From positions 1,484,637-1,548,636 of the forward strand of contig NZ_AP027059.1 of the NCBI RefSeq assembly GCF_030295325.1: a DNA stretch of 64,000 bases, given 5' to 3'. Shown here one piece after another: positions 43,972 to 53,042 of the stretch. The position numbers and the translations under genes are program-made. The notes under the pieces were generated by a model. It had not been told where the DNA came from and searched no databases. It saw only the letters and a list, made by a program, of their open reading frames with translations. Source of the stretch: Haliovirga abyssi. GTDB taxonomy: Bacteria; Fusobacteriota; Fusobacteriia; Fusobacteriales; Haliovirgaceae. The first letter of the stretch is position 1. Each line of letters opens with the position of its first letter.

Positions 43972-46116
43972 TTATACTATCTCTTTTATATTTACCCCTT
44001 TTACAAATAATATTGTTGGCATTCCTTCTGACAATACATTTAATCTCTCTATATACAATTGTTCATTCCCTTCTATTGGTTCTGCTAACCCCATTACAAC
44101 TAAATCTGCTCCATTAGATTTTTTATGTATTAATTCAATTACAGTTTCATCTTCTGCATTATATAACTCTATATTTGCATCTATTCTCATTTCTTCAAAC
44201 ATATTTTTTAGCTTATCTTTTAAATTTAAATTATTATATTCTTTCATTACTATACTTTTAATGTTTATTGTTGCATTTTTCCATTGTTCATTTAAAGATA
44301 TTACATGAGCCAACATAAGCATTAAATTTCCATTGTTTTCTAATCCACCCCACCAAATATCAATTCTTTTTTTTCTTCCAAAACCTAATTTAGCATTCTC
44401 TTTAAATATTATTATGTTTTTTTCAATTTTAATCATATCGCCAATAAATCTTACATAATCTATCATTTTATTTTCATCTTCTGAAAATCCCAATAATACT
44501 GTATTTGGTTTTAAAGTTCCAATCCCATTTGCTTGAACTATTGCAGTTGCAGACTCTTTAAAACTATTTGCTATAATAACTTCTTGAAATGCTAAAATAT
44601 TTCTACTATTAACATAATCTTTAAGATTCTCTGTTATAATTTCTTTTGATTTTAATTTATCTTTTATTCCACCTGCAACTATACTTACTAATGTTACAAT
44701 TCCATTCCCTTTTGTTAATAAATTAGATAAATAAACTAATCTTTGCCTTTGCCTTGGTGTTCCTGAAAAAACAATTATATCTGGCTTCCAATTTTTACCA
44801 TTTTCTTCTTTATTAAATCTTATTTTTAATAATGCAAATCTAGCTAAAGCTATCCAAATTCCACCTCTTAAATCTCCCCAAGTTTTGGTAACTTGTTTCC
44901 TGCTTAAATATAAATATATAAAAAAGGTTACAATTAATGATATAATAGTTGCCCATTTATTAATTAAAAACATTACCCAATAAGAGCCTAATGCCCCAAC
45001 TAAAGAGATACTCCAATGAACTTTAAATGTTGGTCTATAACTTGGATTCCCAACTACCGACTCTAAACCTGCAGCTAGATTTACTGCCCCATAAGTATTC
45101 AAAAAAAACATTGTTATAATTGGAGCAACTACATCTAAATTCCCCATAATTATAAATATAAATGCTATTATAAATGTGATTATTGATGCAATTCTAGGCT
45201 CATCTGCAGCTCCACTCCCTTTACCCAATTTTTTAGGTAATACTCCATCTTTTGCCAATGCTTGCATAGTTCTTGGTGCTGCCACAATACTTCCCAATGC
45301 AGAAGATAAAGTTGCCGCCCAAATTCCTAGAATAATAAAATATGGAAATTTTGTTATTGATATTAATATTAATTTATTGCTCATAAGAGTTTGACTATCT
45401 ACATTTAAGCTAAACCATATAGTCTGTAATATATAAACAATAAATGTAATACCTATTGCTAAAAATGTTCCTCTAGGAATATTTTTTCTAGGATTTTTTA
45501 AATCTCCAGACATACTTACTCCTGCTAAAATTCCTGTAACTGCTGGAAAAAATATAGAAAATGCTACCCAAAAACTTTTTGCCTCTTTAAAATTACCTAT
45601 ATATGTAATTGGAGTATTATAATCTCCAGATATAAACACTGTCCCTACAGCTAAAATTATAGACCCAAATATAAAATATTGTGCTTTTATAGCAAAATCA
45701 GCTCCTACAATAGATATTGCTCCTATTATTAATGCTACAACTATAGACACTGCTGTCTTATTTACTCCAGGAAATATAATCTCTACAGACTCAATAAATC
45801 CTAAAACATAAAGTGCAACAGAAATAGCTTGAGATAAATATAATGTTATCCCTATACTTCCTCCTACTTCCAATCCCAAACTTCTAGAAATTAAATAGTA
45901 AGCTCCTCCACCTTTTACTTTCATATTTGTCGTTATTGCAGACATAGATAATGCTGTTGATATTGTTATAATATGTGCAATTATAATTATAGCTATTGTT
46001 CCTATTAACCCAGAATTTCCAACTACCCATCCTAATCTTAAAAAATATATTACTCCAACTATTGTCAAAAAAGTAGGTAAAAACACTCCATTAAATGTCC
46101 CAAATCTCTTCTCCAT
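43972..46116 (-). CDS. SLC12-type (cation-chloride cotransporter) APC superfamily transporter
   Basis: A 714-residue protein: about 12 membrane helices in the first ~440 residues, then a soluble C-terminal domain. G-V-I-Y-F-L-R-L-G-W-V-V-G-N-S-G at residue 22-37, G-G-G-A-Y-Y-L-I-S-R-S-L-G near 70 and G-I-L-A-G-V-S-M-S-G-D-L-K-N-P near 200 match the SLC12/NKCC-KCC family more than simple amino-acid permeases. The C-terminal half, with D-I-W-W-G-G near 600, resembles the SLC12 tail. The ATG at 46116 follows GGAGG by 7 bases; a start at 46161 would include the site. Ion specificity is not readable. Confidence 0.82.
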   Translation of the reverse strand: MEKRFGTFNGVFLPTFLTIVGVIYFLRLGWVVGNSGLIGTIAIIIIAHIITISTALSMSAITTNMKVKGGGAYYLISRSLGLEVGGSIGITLYLSQAISVALYVLGFIESVEIIFPGVNKTAVSIVVALIIGAISIVGADFAIKAQYFIFGSIILAVGTVFISGDYNTPITYIGNFKEAKSFWVAFSIFFPAVTGILAGVSMSGDLKNPRKNIPRGTFLAIGITFIVYILQTIWFSLNVDSQTLMSNKLILISITKFPYFIILGIWAATLSSALGSIVAAPRTMQALAKDGVLPKKLGKGSGAADEPRIASIITFIIAFIFIIMGNLDVVAPIITMFFLNTYGAVNLAAGLESVVGNPSYRPTFKVHWSISLVGALGSYWVMFLINKWATIISLIVTFFIYLYLSRKQVTKTWGDLRGGIWIALARFALLKIRFNKEENGKNWKPDIIVFSGTPRQRQRLVYLSNLLTKGNGIVTLVSIVAGGIKDKLKSKEIITENLKDYVNSRNILAFQEVIIANSFKESATAIVQANGIGTLKPNTVLLGFSEDENKMIDYVRFIGDMIKIEKNIIIFKENAKLGFGRKKRIDIWWGGLENNGNLMLMLAHVISLNEQWKNATINIKSIVMKEYNNLNLKDKLKNMFEEMRIDANIELYNAEDETVIELIHKKSNGADLVVMGLAEPIEGNEQLYIERLNVLSEGMPTILFVKGVNIKEIV

Positions 46117-46238
46117 AAATAACCTCCAAATAAAAAATAAGATACGCTTCATATCGTACATAAAAATTATTTTATAATATAGCCTTTAATCTTCTCATTA
46201 TTAATTTTTATTATCGTTTTCATTTTTTATTATCATTA

Positions 46239-47054
46239 TCAATTATTCTCTCCACTATAGCTTTCTATATCTATATATTTTGCTTCTTTTAAATCAGTTC
46301 CTAAAAATATTTTTCCAATCTCTTCAAATTTTTTAGGCATATCGCTTACAAAAAAATCTGATTCTTCTCCTTCATCATTTCTAAGCAATCTTTTGCTATA
46401 CAATATATCTCTAACTTCTATAGCTGTTTCCTCTGCAGAATCTATTAAAATAACATTTTCTCCTACTATTTTTTTTATAGTTTTTTTTATTAAAGGGTAA
46501 TGTGTACATCCCAATACTAATGTATCTACTTTCCCCTTTACTCCATTTAAATATCTGTTTGCCATTTCATATGTCACACTGTCTTCTAATAACCCCTCTT
46601 CAATTAAAGGCACAAATAATGGGCAAGCCTTCTGATATACATTTATATTTTTATTTATATTTTTTACTTCATTATAATATGAATTACTTCCAATTGTAGC
46701 CGTTGTTCCAATTATACCAATATTATTGTTTGTTGTTGTTCTAACCGCTCTTCTACTTCCAGGTTTTATTACCCCAACTACTGGAATATCAACCATATTT
46801 TTTATCTCTTCCAATGCCATTGCTGTAGCAGTATTACAAGCTATCACAATTATTTTAATATTTTTTGTCATCAAAAAATTTGTTATCTCTTTTGAATATT
46901 TTACAATTACTTTTTTAGATTTTGATCCATAAGGAACTCTTGCAGTATCTCCAAAATATATTATTTTTTCATTTGGTAATAATTTTCTTAATTCTTTTAC
47001 AACTGTAAGCCCACCCAATCCTGAATCAAATACTCCTATTCCTCTTCTTTCCAT
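46239..47054 (-). CDS. murI: Glutamate racemase
   Basis: A 271-residue cofactor-independent racemase supplying D-glutamate for peptidoglycan. Motifs: F-D-S-G-L-G-G-L-T, the first catalytic cysteine in A-C-N-T-A-T-A near residue 75 and the second in G-C-T-H-Y-P near 185, with P-Y-G-S near 43. It overlaps the upstream NHL gene by 19 bases. Confidence 0.97.
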   Translation of the reverse strand: MERRGIGVFDSGLGGLTVVKELRKLLPNEKIIYFGDTARVPYGSKSKKVIVKYSKEITNFLMTKNIKIIVIACNTATAMALEEIKNMVDIPVVGVIKPGSRRAVRTTTNNNIGIIGTTATIGSNSYYNEVKNINKNINVYQKACPLFVPLIEEGLLEDSVTYEMANRYLNGVKGKVDTLVLGCTHYPLIKKTIKKIVGENVILIDSAEETAIEVRDILYSKRLLRNDEGEESDFFVSDMPKKFEEIGKIFLGTDLKEAKYIDIESYSGENN

Positions 47055-48076
47055 TTTCTTCTCCTTGCTGTAACTCTTTTTATTAAAATAGATACTACTA
47101 TAAATATAGACGTTAATATAAGTAGCGTAGATATAAATATATCTTGAAATACATTTTTCCCAATTGATCTAATATATGTAAAATCCTTATTAAAGACTTT
47201 CACAGATTTATTTGCTCCATCTGTAACATAAATATAATTATCTGTTACCCATATATCATTTGCATCTCTAAATTGAGTAGGTTTATCACCTCTTTCTCCA
47301 AATAATAATAATATTTTATAATTTTTATTAAAAACTTGTATTCTTTGATTGCCATTATCAACTACAAATATTTCTCCAGCTGTATCTGCAAAAATATCAA
47401 GTGGTGCTTTATAAGATAGATCAAGCTCTTTTGATTTTCCATAAAGAGACCCTTTAAAAATTCCATTTTCATCATAAATCATAACTCGATTATTTCCACT
47501 GTCAGATACAATTATATCTCCATTTAATTTTGTTATTCCTTGAGGCTGTATCATTCCTCCTACAGTAACGCTTTTATATCCAAAATCTCTAATTGCTTCT
47601 CCTTCTAAATTAAATATTTCTACTCTATTATTATCTGTATCTGCTATATATATTTTTTTATCTGATACATATATTGCTTTTGGTCTTTCTATTTCTCCAA
47701 GTAATTTTCCTGCTTTTAAATCAATCTCTTTTAATAATTTCCCTTTTAAATCAAATATATATATTCCATTATTTGTATCTAATAAATATACTTTATTTCC
47801 TTTTACAAATAGATCTACCGGTGAAGGATATACTCCACCCTCTTTATAATTTTTTCCTCCTGTTTGTTTTATACCAAAAGAAAACAAATATTTCCCTTTT
47901 GAATTAAATTTTTTCACACTATGTGTTATTCCATCTACTACATATGCGTTTTCAAATTTATCTACAGCTACTGACACTGGAAAAAATCTAGTACTCAACT
48001 CTTTTTTCACAAAAAATTCCTGTGAAAATGTTATTGAGCTTAATATTATAATTAGGTAAAAAATAGTCTTTTTCAT
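47036..48076 (-). CDS. Exported NHL-repeat beta-propeller protein with C-terminal membrane anchor
   Basis: A protein of about 346 residues with a Sec signal peptide (L-I-I-I-L-S-S-I-T-F-S-Q), about six NHL-type repeats (N-A-Y-V-V-D...V-K-K-F-N; K-I-Y-I-A-D-T-D-N-N-R-V-E-I-F; I-I-V-S-D-S-G-N-N-R-V-M-I-Y; E-I-F-V-V-D-N-G-N-Q-R-I-Q-V-F; Y-I-Y-V-T-D-G-A-N-K-S-V-K-V-F), then a C-terminal helix with a basic tail (R-R-R-K-W-K). The propeller would sit outside the cytoplasm. ATG 48076 fits AGGAG at 9 bases. It is sandwiched between alr and murI in one operon, which suggests an envelope role. Confidence 0.85.
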   Translation of the reverse strand: MKKTIFYLIIILSSITFSQEFFVKKELSTRFFPVSVAVDKFENAYVVDGITHSVKKFNSKGKYLFSFGIKQTGGKNYKEGGVYPSPVDLFVKGNKVYLLDTNNGIYIFDLKGKLLKEIDLKAGKLLGEIERPKAIYVSDKKIYIADTDNNRVEIFNLEGEAIRDFGYKSVTVGGMIQPQGITKLNGDIIVSDSGNNRVMIYDENGIFKGSLYGKSKELDLSYKAPLDIFADTAGEIFVVDNGNQRIQVFNKNYKILLLFGERGDKPTQFRDANDIWVTDNYIYVTDGANKSVKVFNKDFTYIRSIGKNVFQDIFISTLLILTSIFIVVSILIKRVTARRRKWKEEE

Positions 48077-48077
48077 T

Positions 48078-49178
48078 TTAAACATCTCCTATGTAATTTT
48101 TTTCTAATGAGTTGCTTAGTTTACATAATATCTCATCTGGAATAGTATCGACTATTTTAGCTAATCTATTTATACCTATTTTACCACCAATAACTATAAC
48201 CTCATCCTCTATTTTCAAATTTTCTATTTTTGAAACATCCACAATTATTTGATCCATACAAACTTCCCCTACTATATTACATTCTATTCCATTTATTTCA
48301 ACTAAACCTTTTGATGATAATTGAAATAAATATCCATCACTATAACCTATTGGAATAATTGCTATTTTCATATTTTTTAAAGCAGCTGTTTTTAATCCAT
48401 ATCCTATATTCTCCCCTTTTTTAACATTAAAAACTCCAGAAATAATAGACTTTAATGTTAAAACTTCTTTTATATTATTATTATATTCTTCTAAAGGCTG
48501 TAATCCATAAATTGCCATTCCAACCCTAACATAATCATAATCAAATTTTCTATATAATAACGTGGCTGCACTATTAGAAATATGTTTTACTCTAAATAAA
48601 ATATTATTCTCTTCAAACTTCTTTATAATTTTATTGAAATTATTATCCTGAAATCTTGTATATCCTTCATTTCCACTAGCATTTGCAAAATGACTATATA
48701 TTCCCTCTATTTTCAAATTATATTTTTTGATTAATTTTATTGCTATATTTAGATCCTCTTCTCTAATCCCTAATCTATCTAATCCAGTATTAACTTTTAG
48801 ATGAATTTTTAGTTTATTTATATTATCTCCCATATAATCAATATATCCATTTAATTGTTCAATTGAATATATTGTTATAATTATATTGTTTATATTAATT
48901 AATTTATTCAAATACTCTTTTTTTATATAATTAAATATTAATATTTTCTCTTTTATTCCACTTTTAATTAATTTTATAGCCTCTTCATAAAATGCTACTC
49001 CAAAGAAATCTGCTCCTGCTTTTTTTAAAACTTTTGCAATTTCTACTATTCCTAATCCATAAGCATTTGCTTTCACTACAGCCATTACTTTTGAATTAGT
49101 TAATCCCTTAATATAATTATAATTTTCAACCACTTTATCTAAATCTATTTCTAAATAACTATTTTTACTATTTCCCAT
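48078..49178 (-). CDS. alr: Alanine racemase (first copy)
   Basis: A 366-residue fold III PLP enzyme. PLP-lysine motif V-V-K-A-N-A-Y-G-L-G near residue 33, N-T-G-L-D-R-L-G near 130, catalytic tyrosine in P-I-G-Y-S-D-G near 260 and V-C-M-D-Q near 310 are all present. Start at ATG 49178 (9-10 bases after GAAGGGA); a GTG at 49196 is less likely. It shares an operon with the NHL protein and murI. A second, divergent alr lies at 62236-63354; the two differ at several active-site-adjacent positions, so one may prefer another amino acid. Confidence 0.93.
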   Translation of the reverse strand: MGNSKNSYLEIDLDKVVENYNYIKGLTNSKVMAVVKANAYGLGIVEIAKVLKKAGADFFGVAFYEEAIKLIKSGIKEKILIFNYIKKEYLNKLININNIIITIYSIEQLNGYIDYMGDNINKLKIHLKVNTGLDRLGIREEDLNIAIKLIKKYNLKIEGIYSHFANASGNEGYTRFQDNNFNKIIKKFEENNILFRVKHISNSAATLLYRKFDYDYVRVGMAIYGLQPLEEYNNNIKEVLTLKSIISGVFNVKKGENIGYGLKTAALKNMKIAIIPIGYSDGYLFQLSSKGLVEINGIECNIVGEVCMDQIIVDVSKIENLKIEDEVIVIGGKIGINRLAKIVDTIPDEILCKLSNSLEKNYIGDV

Positions 49179-49225
49179 ATTAAAATATCCCTTCACGAAA
49201 TCTTTTTATGATAATTTATATCTTA

Positions 49226-49254
49226 ATCTTACCACATTTCTTATATTACTTCAA
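49226..49254 (-). promoter_or_regulatory. Probable promoter of the alr-NHL-murI operon
   Basis: TTGAAG (49249-49254), 17 bases, TAAGAT (49226-49231) on the minus strand, about 50 bases before alr. The 324-base gap to 49502 also contains a dispersed repeat and the purine permease terminator. Confidence 0.5.
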
Positions 49255-49266
49255 ATAAAAAAAGAT

Positions 49267-49330
49267 GATTTCAGCACAAAGACGCTAAGAACTCAAAGTT
49301 ACACAAAGAAAAAATTTTTTAGAACCACTG
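49267..49330 (+). repeat. Dispersed CAGCACAAAG repeat, copy 4
   Basis: GATTTCAGCACAAAG, ACGCTAAGAACTCAAAG, TTACACAAAGAAAAAATTT, then AGAACCACTG; copy 1 ends in the similar GAAACCACT. Same orientation as copy 1. Confidence 0.72.
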
Positions 49331-49442
49331 AACAATGATGGATGGAAAATGGCGACTAATTATCTGTATTTATATATATATATAATTCACGAATCTCCAT
49401 TTTACAAAAAAATAACAAAGTGAGAAAGTATAAAACAAAATA

Positions 49443-49480
49443 AAAAAAAGCCCCTCCAAAATTGAAGGAACTTCTTAATT
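49443..49480 (-). terminator. Terminator after the purine permease gene
   Basis: AAGTTCCTTC...GGAGGGGCTT hairpin (with G-U pairs) and eight T on the minus strand, about 25 bases past the stop. Confidence 0.8.
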
Positions 49481-49502
49481 TAATATTTTAATTATAAATC
49501 TC

Positions 49503-50795
49503 TTAAAATGCTGTAAAAGCTAAATCTAATAAAGATAATGCTCCTATAACCCACATTGTAGGTGATATCTTTTTAAAATCTCCACTTACTAATGTTATCA
49601 ATATATATGATAAAAATCCAAATATAAGGCCTGTACTTATACTATATGTAAGTGGCATTAATATAATAGTTAAAAATGCTGGTATTGCTACTTCAAAATC
49701 TTGAAAATCTATTTTTTTTATATTTCTAAACATATATACCCCTACTACAATTAAAGCTGGTGCTGTAGCAAATGCTGGCACTATTCCAATAATTGGAGTA
49801 AATAATAAAGCTAATAAAAATAATATAGCTGTAACTGCTGCTGCTAATCCAGTTCTTGCTCCATCTGCAATTCCTGAAGCTGATTCTATATATGTAGTTG
49901 TTGTACTTGTTCCAAATAATGAACCTACAACTGTAGCAATTGCATCTGCTTCTAACATTTTATCTATTTTTTTTATAGTTCCATCTTCTTTTACCATATC
50001 TGCTTCATAAGAACATGCTACAATTGTACCTATTGAATCAAATAGATCTACAAACATAAATGAGAAAACTGCTCCAATTAATCCAAAACTTAAAGCTCCC
50101 ATTATATCTAATTTTAATGCTATTGGAGCTATTGAAGGTGGTACAGATATTATTGCTGTAGGAATTGAAACTTCTTTAAATATTATTCCCAAAATAGTTG
50201 TTAATATAATTCCTATTAAAATTGAACCTTTTACTTTTTTAACTTCAAGTACAGCTATAGTAATTAATCCAACTAATCCTAATATTACAGGTGTATTAAA
50301 TTTCCCCATTCCAACTAAAGTTGCAGGATTATCCACTACAAGCCCCATACTTTTAAACCCTATAAAAGTAATAAATAAACCAATTCCAGCTGATGTTGCT
50401 AATCTCAAAGATAATGGAATTGCATTTACTATCTTTTCTCTTACTCCCAAAACTGTTAATATTAAAAAAGCTATTCCAGATACAAAAACAACTCCTAAAG
50501 CTGTTTGCCAACTTACTTTTTGTCCCAAAACTAATGTAAATGCAAAAAATGCATTTAAACCCATACCTGGCGCCATTGCAAATGGTACATTCGCCCATAC
50601 TCCTACTAATAAAGTTCCTATAAATGCTGCCAAAATTGTTACTGTTATAAGTGCTCCTTTATCCATTCCTGTTGCTGATAATATATTTGGGTTTACAAAT
50701 ATAATATACGCCATTGTAAGAAATGTTGTCGCTCCGCCTATAACCTCCTGTTTTACTGTTGTGTTGTGTTCCTTGAGTTTGAATACTCTTTCCAC
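49503..50795 (-). CDS. Guanine/hypoxanthine permease, AzgA/PbuG family
   Basis: A 430-residue transporter with about 12-13 helices. The N terminus has T-F-L-T-M-A-Y-I-I-F-V-N-P, followed by F-A-M-A-P-G-M-G-L-N-A-F-F-A-F near residue 70, the AzgA-subfamily substrate motif; G-T-S-T-T-T-Y-I-E-S-A-S-G is near 300. It starts with GTG at 50795, positioned 9 bases after AGGAGGAG. A guanine riboswitch upstream (50877-50946) supports guanine or hypoxanthine as substrate. Confidence 0.93.
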   Translation of the reverse strand: MERVFKLKEHNTTVKQEVIGGATTFLTMAYIIFVNPNILSATGMDKGALITVTILAAFIGTLLVGVWANVPFAMAPGMGLNAFFAFTLVLGQKVSWQTALGVVFVSGIAFLILTVLGVREKIVNAIPLSLRLATSAGIGLFITFIGFKSMGLVVDNPATLVGMGKFNTPVILGLVGLITIAVLEVKKVKGSILIGIILTTILGIIFKEVSIPTAIISVPPSIAPIALKLDIMGALSFGLIGAVFSFMFVDLFDSIGTIVACSYEADMVKEDGTIKKIDKMLEADAIATVVGSLFGTSTTTTYIESASGIADGARTGLAAAVTAILFLLALLFTPIIGIVPAFATAPALIVVGVYMFRNIKKIDFQDFEVAIPAFLTIILMPLTYSISTGLIFGFLSYILITLVSGDFKKISPTMWVIGALSLLDLAFTAF

Positions 50796-50827
50796 TTTTT
50801 TCTCTCCTCCTATGATTTAATTTTGAC

Positions 50828-50862
50828 AAAAAAAAGAAACACTTCATGAGTGAAGTGTCTCT
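50828..50862 (-). terminator. Riboswitch-controlled intrinsic terminator
   Basis: A 12-bp stem AGAGACACTTCA / TGAAGTGTTTCT (one G-U) with loop CTCA and eight T. The ACTTCAC of its left arm can pair instead with GTGAAGT at the 3' edge of the aptamer P1 stem (antiterminator). Ligand binding would therefore favour termination. Confidence 0.9.
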
Positions 50863-50876
50863 TTTTTATCAAACTT

Positions 50877-50946
50877 CACCCATAGTCGGGTGTTTACGGC
50901 AACCCGGTAGAGACTTTCAGGCCATATTCCTGAAATTATATGAGTA
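50877..50946 (-). promoter_or_regulatory. Purine riboswitch, guanine class
   Basis: The 70-base minus-strand aptamer has P1 (TACTCATA/TATGGGTG, 8 bp with two G-U), J1/2 TATAAT, P2 TTCAGG/CCTGAA with loop AATATGG, J2/3 AGTCTCTA, P3 CCGGGT/ACCCG and J3/1 ACTATG. The specificity base corresponding to position 74 of the B. subtilis aptamer is C (at 50885), which selects guanine or hypoxanthine over adenine. It is followed by a terminator and the purine permease gene: an OFF switch. Confidence 0.96.
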
Positions 50947-51003
50947 TATTTTATTTATTTTTAATCTATTCCTAACTATTGTATAGATAGTATATCACAA
51001 TTT

Positions 51004-51028
51004 CAGAAAAATTAGAACAATTTTTCTG
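51004..51028. repeat. 10-bp perfect inverted repeat across the pseudouridine synthase stop codon
   Basis: CAGAAAAATT and AATTTTTCTG flank AGAAC; the stop codon lies within the hairpin region. AT-rich, without a clean T-tract, so a weak terminator at best. Confidence 0.45.
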
Positions 51029-51875
51029 AAAAATATTCTGGTAATTCTAAATTAAATTTAAAATTTTCTTTTTCAATTTCTATTTTATGAGAAAACAGAA
51101 ACATTTTTTTTCCTGATTTCACACCATATTTATAATCTCCTAATATTGGATAACCTTTTTCTGCTAATTGTACTCTAATTTGATGAGTTCTTCCTGTTAC
51201 TAATTCTGCTTCTAATAAAGAATATCCATTATTCACTTTTATAGCTTTAAATATAGTTTTACTCCATTTACCTTCTTTATCTTCAGCTACTTCATTTACA
51301 TTCTTTTCTCCTTTTAGAAGATTACTTTCAATAACAAATTTTTTCTCTTTTATTTCACCTTTTACTAATACATAATAATATTTTTTTATCTCTTTATTTC
51401 TTATATATTCTGTATATGTCCTAATAGTTTTTAAATTTTTACCTGCTAATATAAGTCCAGATGTCATTTTATCTATTCTATTTACAAAATTTATATCTGA
51501 ATTTTTATAATAACTTTTCAATATTTCTATTAATCCATAATCATGCCCACTTCCCTTATGCACAACTATCCCATAAGGTTTGTTAAATAATAATATATTC
51601 TCATCTTCATATACTATTCCTTGAGTTACTAATTTAGAGTCTCTTTCATCTAATTTTATAAATTTTTTCTCTTTTACAATATCATTTGTTATAACTTTTA
51701 AAATATCTCCTTCTAAAAGTCTATATTTTTCTTTAGTTTTTTTTCCATTAACTTTTACTCTACCTTTTCGTATCATTTTATAAATACCCATTAATGGAAT
51801 ATCTTTATATTTTTTTCTTAAAAATTTGTCAACTCTTACATTATCATAATCTTCATCTATAATGTATTCTGCCAT
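51012..51875 (-). CDS. RluA-family 23S rRNA pseudouridine synthase (RluC/RluD type)
   Basis: A 287-residue enzyme with an N-terminal S4 RNA-binding domain (about 10-65, G-R-V-K-V-N-G-K-K-T) and a catalytic domain whose active Asp is D135 in V-N-R-I-D-K-M-T-S-G. Later G-R-T-H-Q-I-R-V-Q and P-I-L-G-D-Y-K-Y-G motifs complete the family signature. The usual H-R-L-D is N-R-I-D here. The exact uridines modified cannot be told from sequence. Confidence 0.92.
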   Translation of the reverse strand: MAEYIIDEDYDNVRVDKFLRKKYKDIPLMGIYKMIRKGRVKVNGKKTKEKYRLLEGDILKVITNDIVKEKKFIKLDERDSKLVTQGIVYEDENILLFNKPYGIVVHKGSGHDYGLIEILKSYYKNSDINFVNRIDKMTSGLILAGKNLKTIRTYTEYIRNKEIKKYYYVLVKGEIKEKKFVIESNLLKGEKNVNEVAEDKEGKWSKTIFKAIKVNNGYSLLEAELVTGRTHQIRVQLAEKGYPILGDYKYGVKSGKKMFLFSHKIEIEKENFKFNLELPEYFSEKLF

Positions 51876-51935
51876 ATTTTTTCTCCTATTTTAATTTTTT
51901 CCATAATTCCTTAAACTATCCTTATAGAGTTTATT

Positions 51936-53042
51936 CTAATTCGAATAATTTTTTATACTTTGAACTATACCTAGCATCATAAAACTAAACATAAAAGAAC
52001 TTCCACCATAACTCATAAGTAATAATGGCAATCCTGTTACCGGCATTATTCCTATTGCCATTCCAATATTTACAAAAACATGAAAAAAGAAAATCCCTGC
52101 AATCCCAAATGCTACAAATTTTCCATATCTATCTTTTGTTTTTCTTCCTACATTTATAATATATATAATTAATGTTAAATATAAAATTATCAAAATACTA
52201 CTTCCTAAAAATCCTAACTCTTCACTTAATACTGAAAAAATAAAATCCGTATGTGATTCTGGCAAGAATTTTAATTTATTTTGAGTACCATGTAAAAAAC
52301 CTTTTCCAAAAAGCCCACCTGAACCAGTAGCAATCATTGATTGAACTACATTCCATCCGCTTCCATGTAAATCTTTAGTTGGATCTAAAAAAGTATCTAT
52401 TCTTCCTCTTTGATAATCCTTTAATAAGAAAAAATATGCTATGGGTATAAAAATAATTCCTGCTCCCACCAAAGAAAATAATGGATACAGATCAACATCA
52501 TTTAGAAATATTAATAAGAAAAAAATAAATATTAGCACTAAAGATGTTCCTAAATCAGGTTCTTTTAATATTAATAAAAATGGAATTAATATATGGAATC
52601 CACATACAATAATATTTTTCCAACCTCTAACTCCTTTAGAATATTTATTAGCAAGCAACTCTGAAAATGTTAGTACTAAAAATATTTTTGCAAATTCAGA
52701 CGGTTGAATACTCATAAAACCTAAACTTATCCACCTTTTAGCTCCTAATATCTTTTTCCCAATCACATATACAGATAATAACAATCCTATATTAAGTGTA
52801 TATATAACTTTAGAATATTTAGCATATTTCTTATAATCAATCAAAGAAAAAATTATAAAAACAATTGTTCCAAGTAATGTCCATACAATCTCTTTTTTAA
52901 AAAAAATTCCATGTTTTTTTAAACTAGCACTGTAAACAAAACTTAAACTTAAAAATACCAATATATATATATTTAAAATAAATTTTATATCAACTTTCCT
53001 TACTTTCCTTAATAATTGTCGAATACTTTGATTATTTTTCAT
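51936..53042 (-). CDS. rodA: Rod-shape SEDS glycosyltransferase RodA
   Basis: A 368-residue SEDS-family membrane protein with about ten helices. W-I-S-L-G-F-M-S-I-Q-P-S-E-F-A-K near residue 104 and G-S-G-G-L-F-G-K-G...F-L-P-E-S-H-T-D-F-I-F near 235-260 are diagnostic; the end reads G-L-P-L-L-L-M-S-Y-G-G-S-S. It polymerises lipid II in elongation. RodA rather than FtsW is chosen from motif details and because it overlaps minE by 11 bases; no PBP2 or mreBCD is adjacent. Confidence 0.9.
   Translation of the reverse strand: MKNNQSIRQLLRKVRKVDIKFILNIYILVFLSLSFVYSASLKKHGIFFKKEIVWTLLGTIVFIIFSLIDYKKYAKYSKVIYTLNIGLLLSVYVIGKKILGAKRWISLGFMSIQPSEFAKIFLVLTFSELLANKYSKGVRGWKNIIVCGFHILIPFLLILKEPDLGTSLVLIFIFFLLIFLNDVDLYPLFSLVGAGIIFIPIAYFFLLKDYQRGRIDTFLDPTKDLHGSGWNVVQSMIATGSGGLFGKGFLHGTQNKLKFLPESHTDFIFSVLSEELGFLGSSILIILYLTLIIYIINVGRKTKDRYGKFVAFGIAGIFFFHVFVNIGMAIGIMPVTGLPLLLMSYGGSSFMFSFMMLGIVQSIKNYSN

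Noticed and set aside
49370-49385. TA microsatellite near the purine permease
   Set aside because: A short run of TA in AT-rich intergenic DNA without associated structure.
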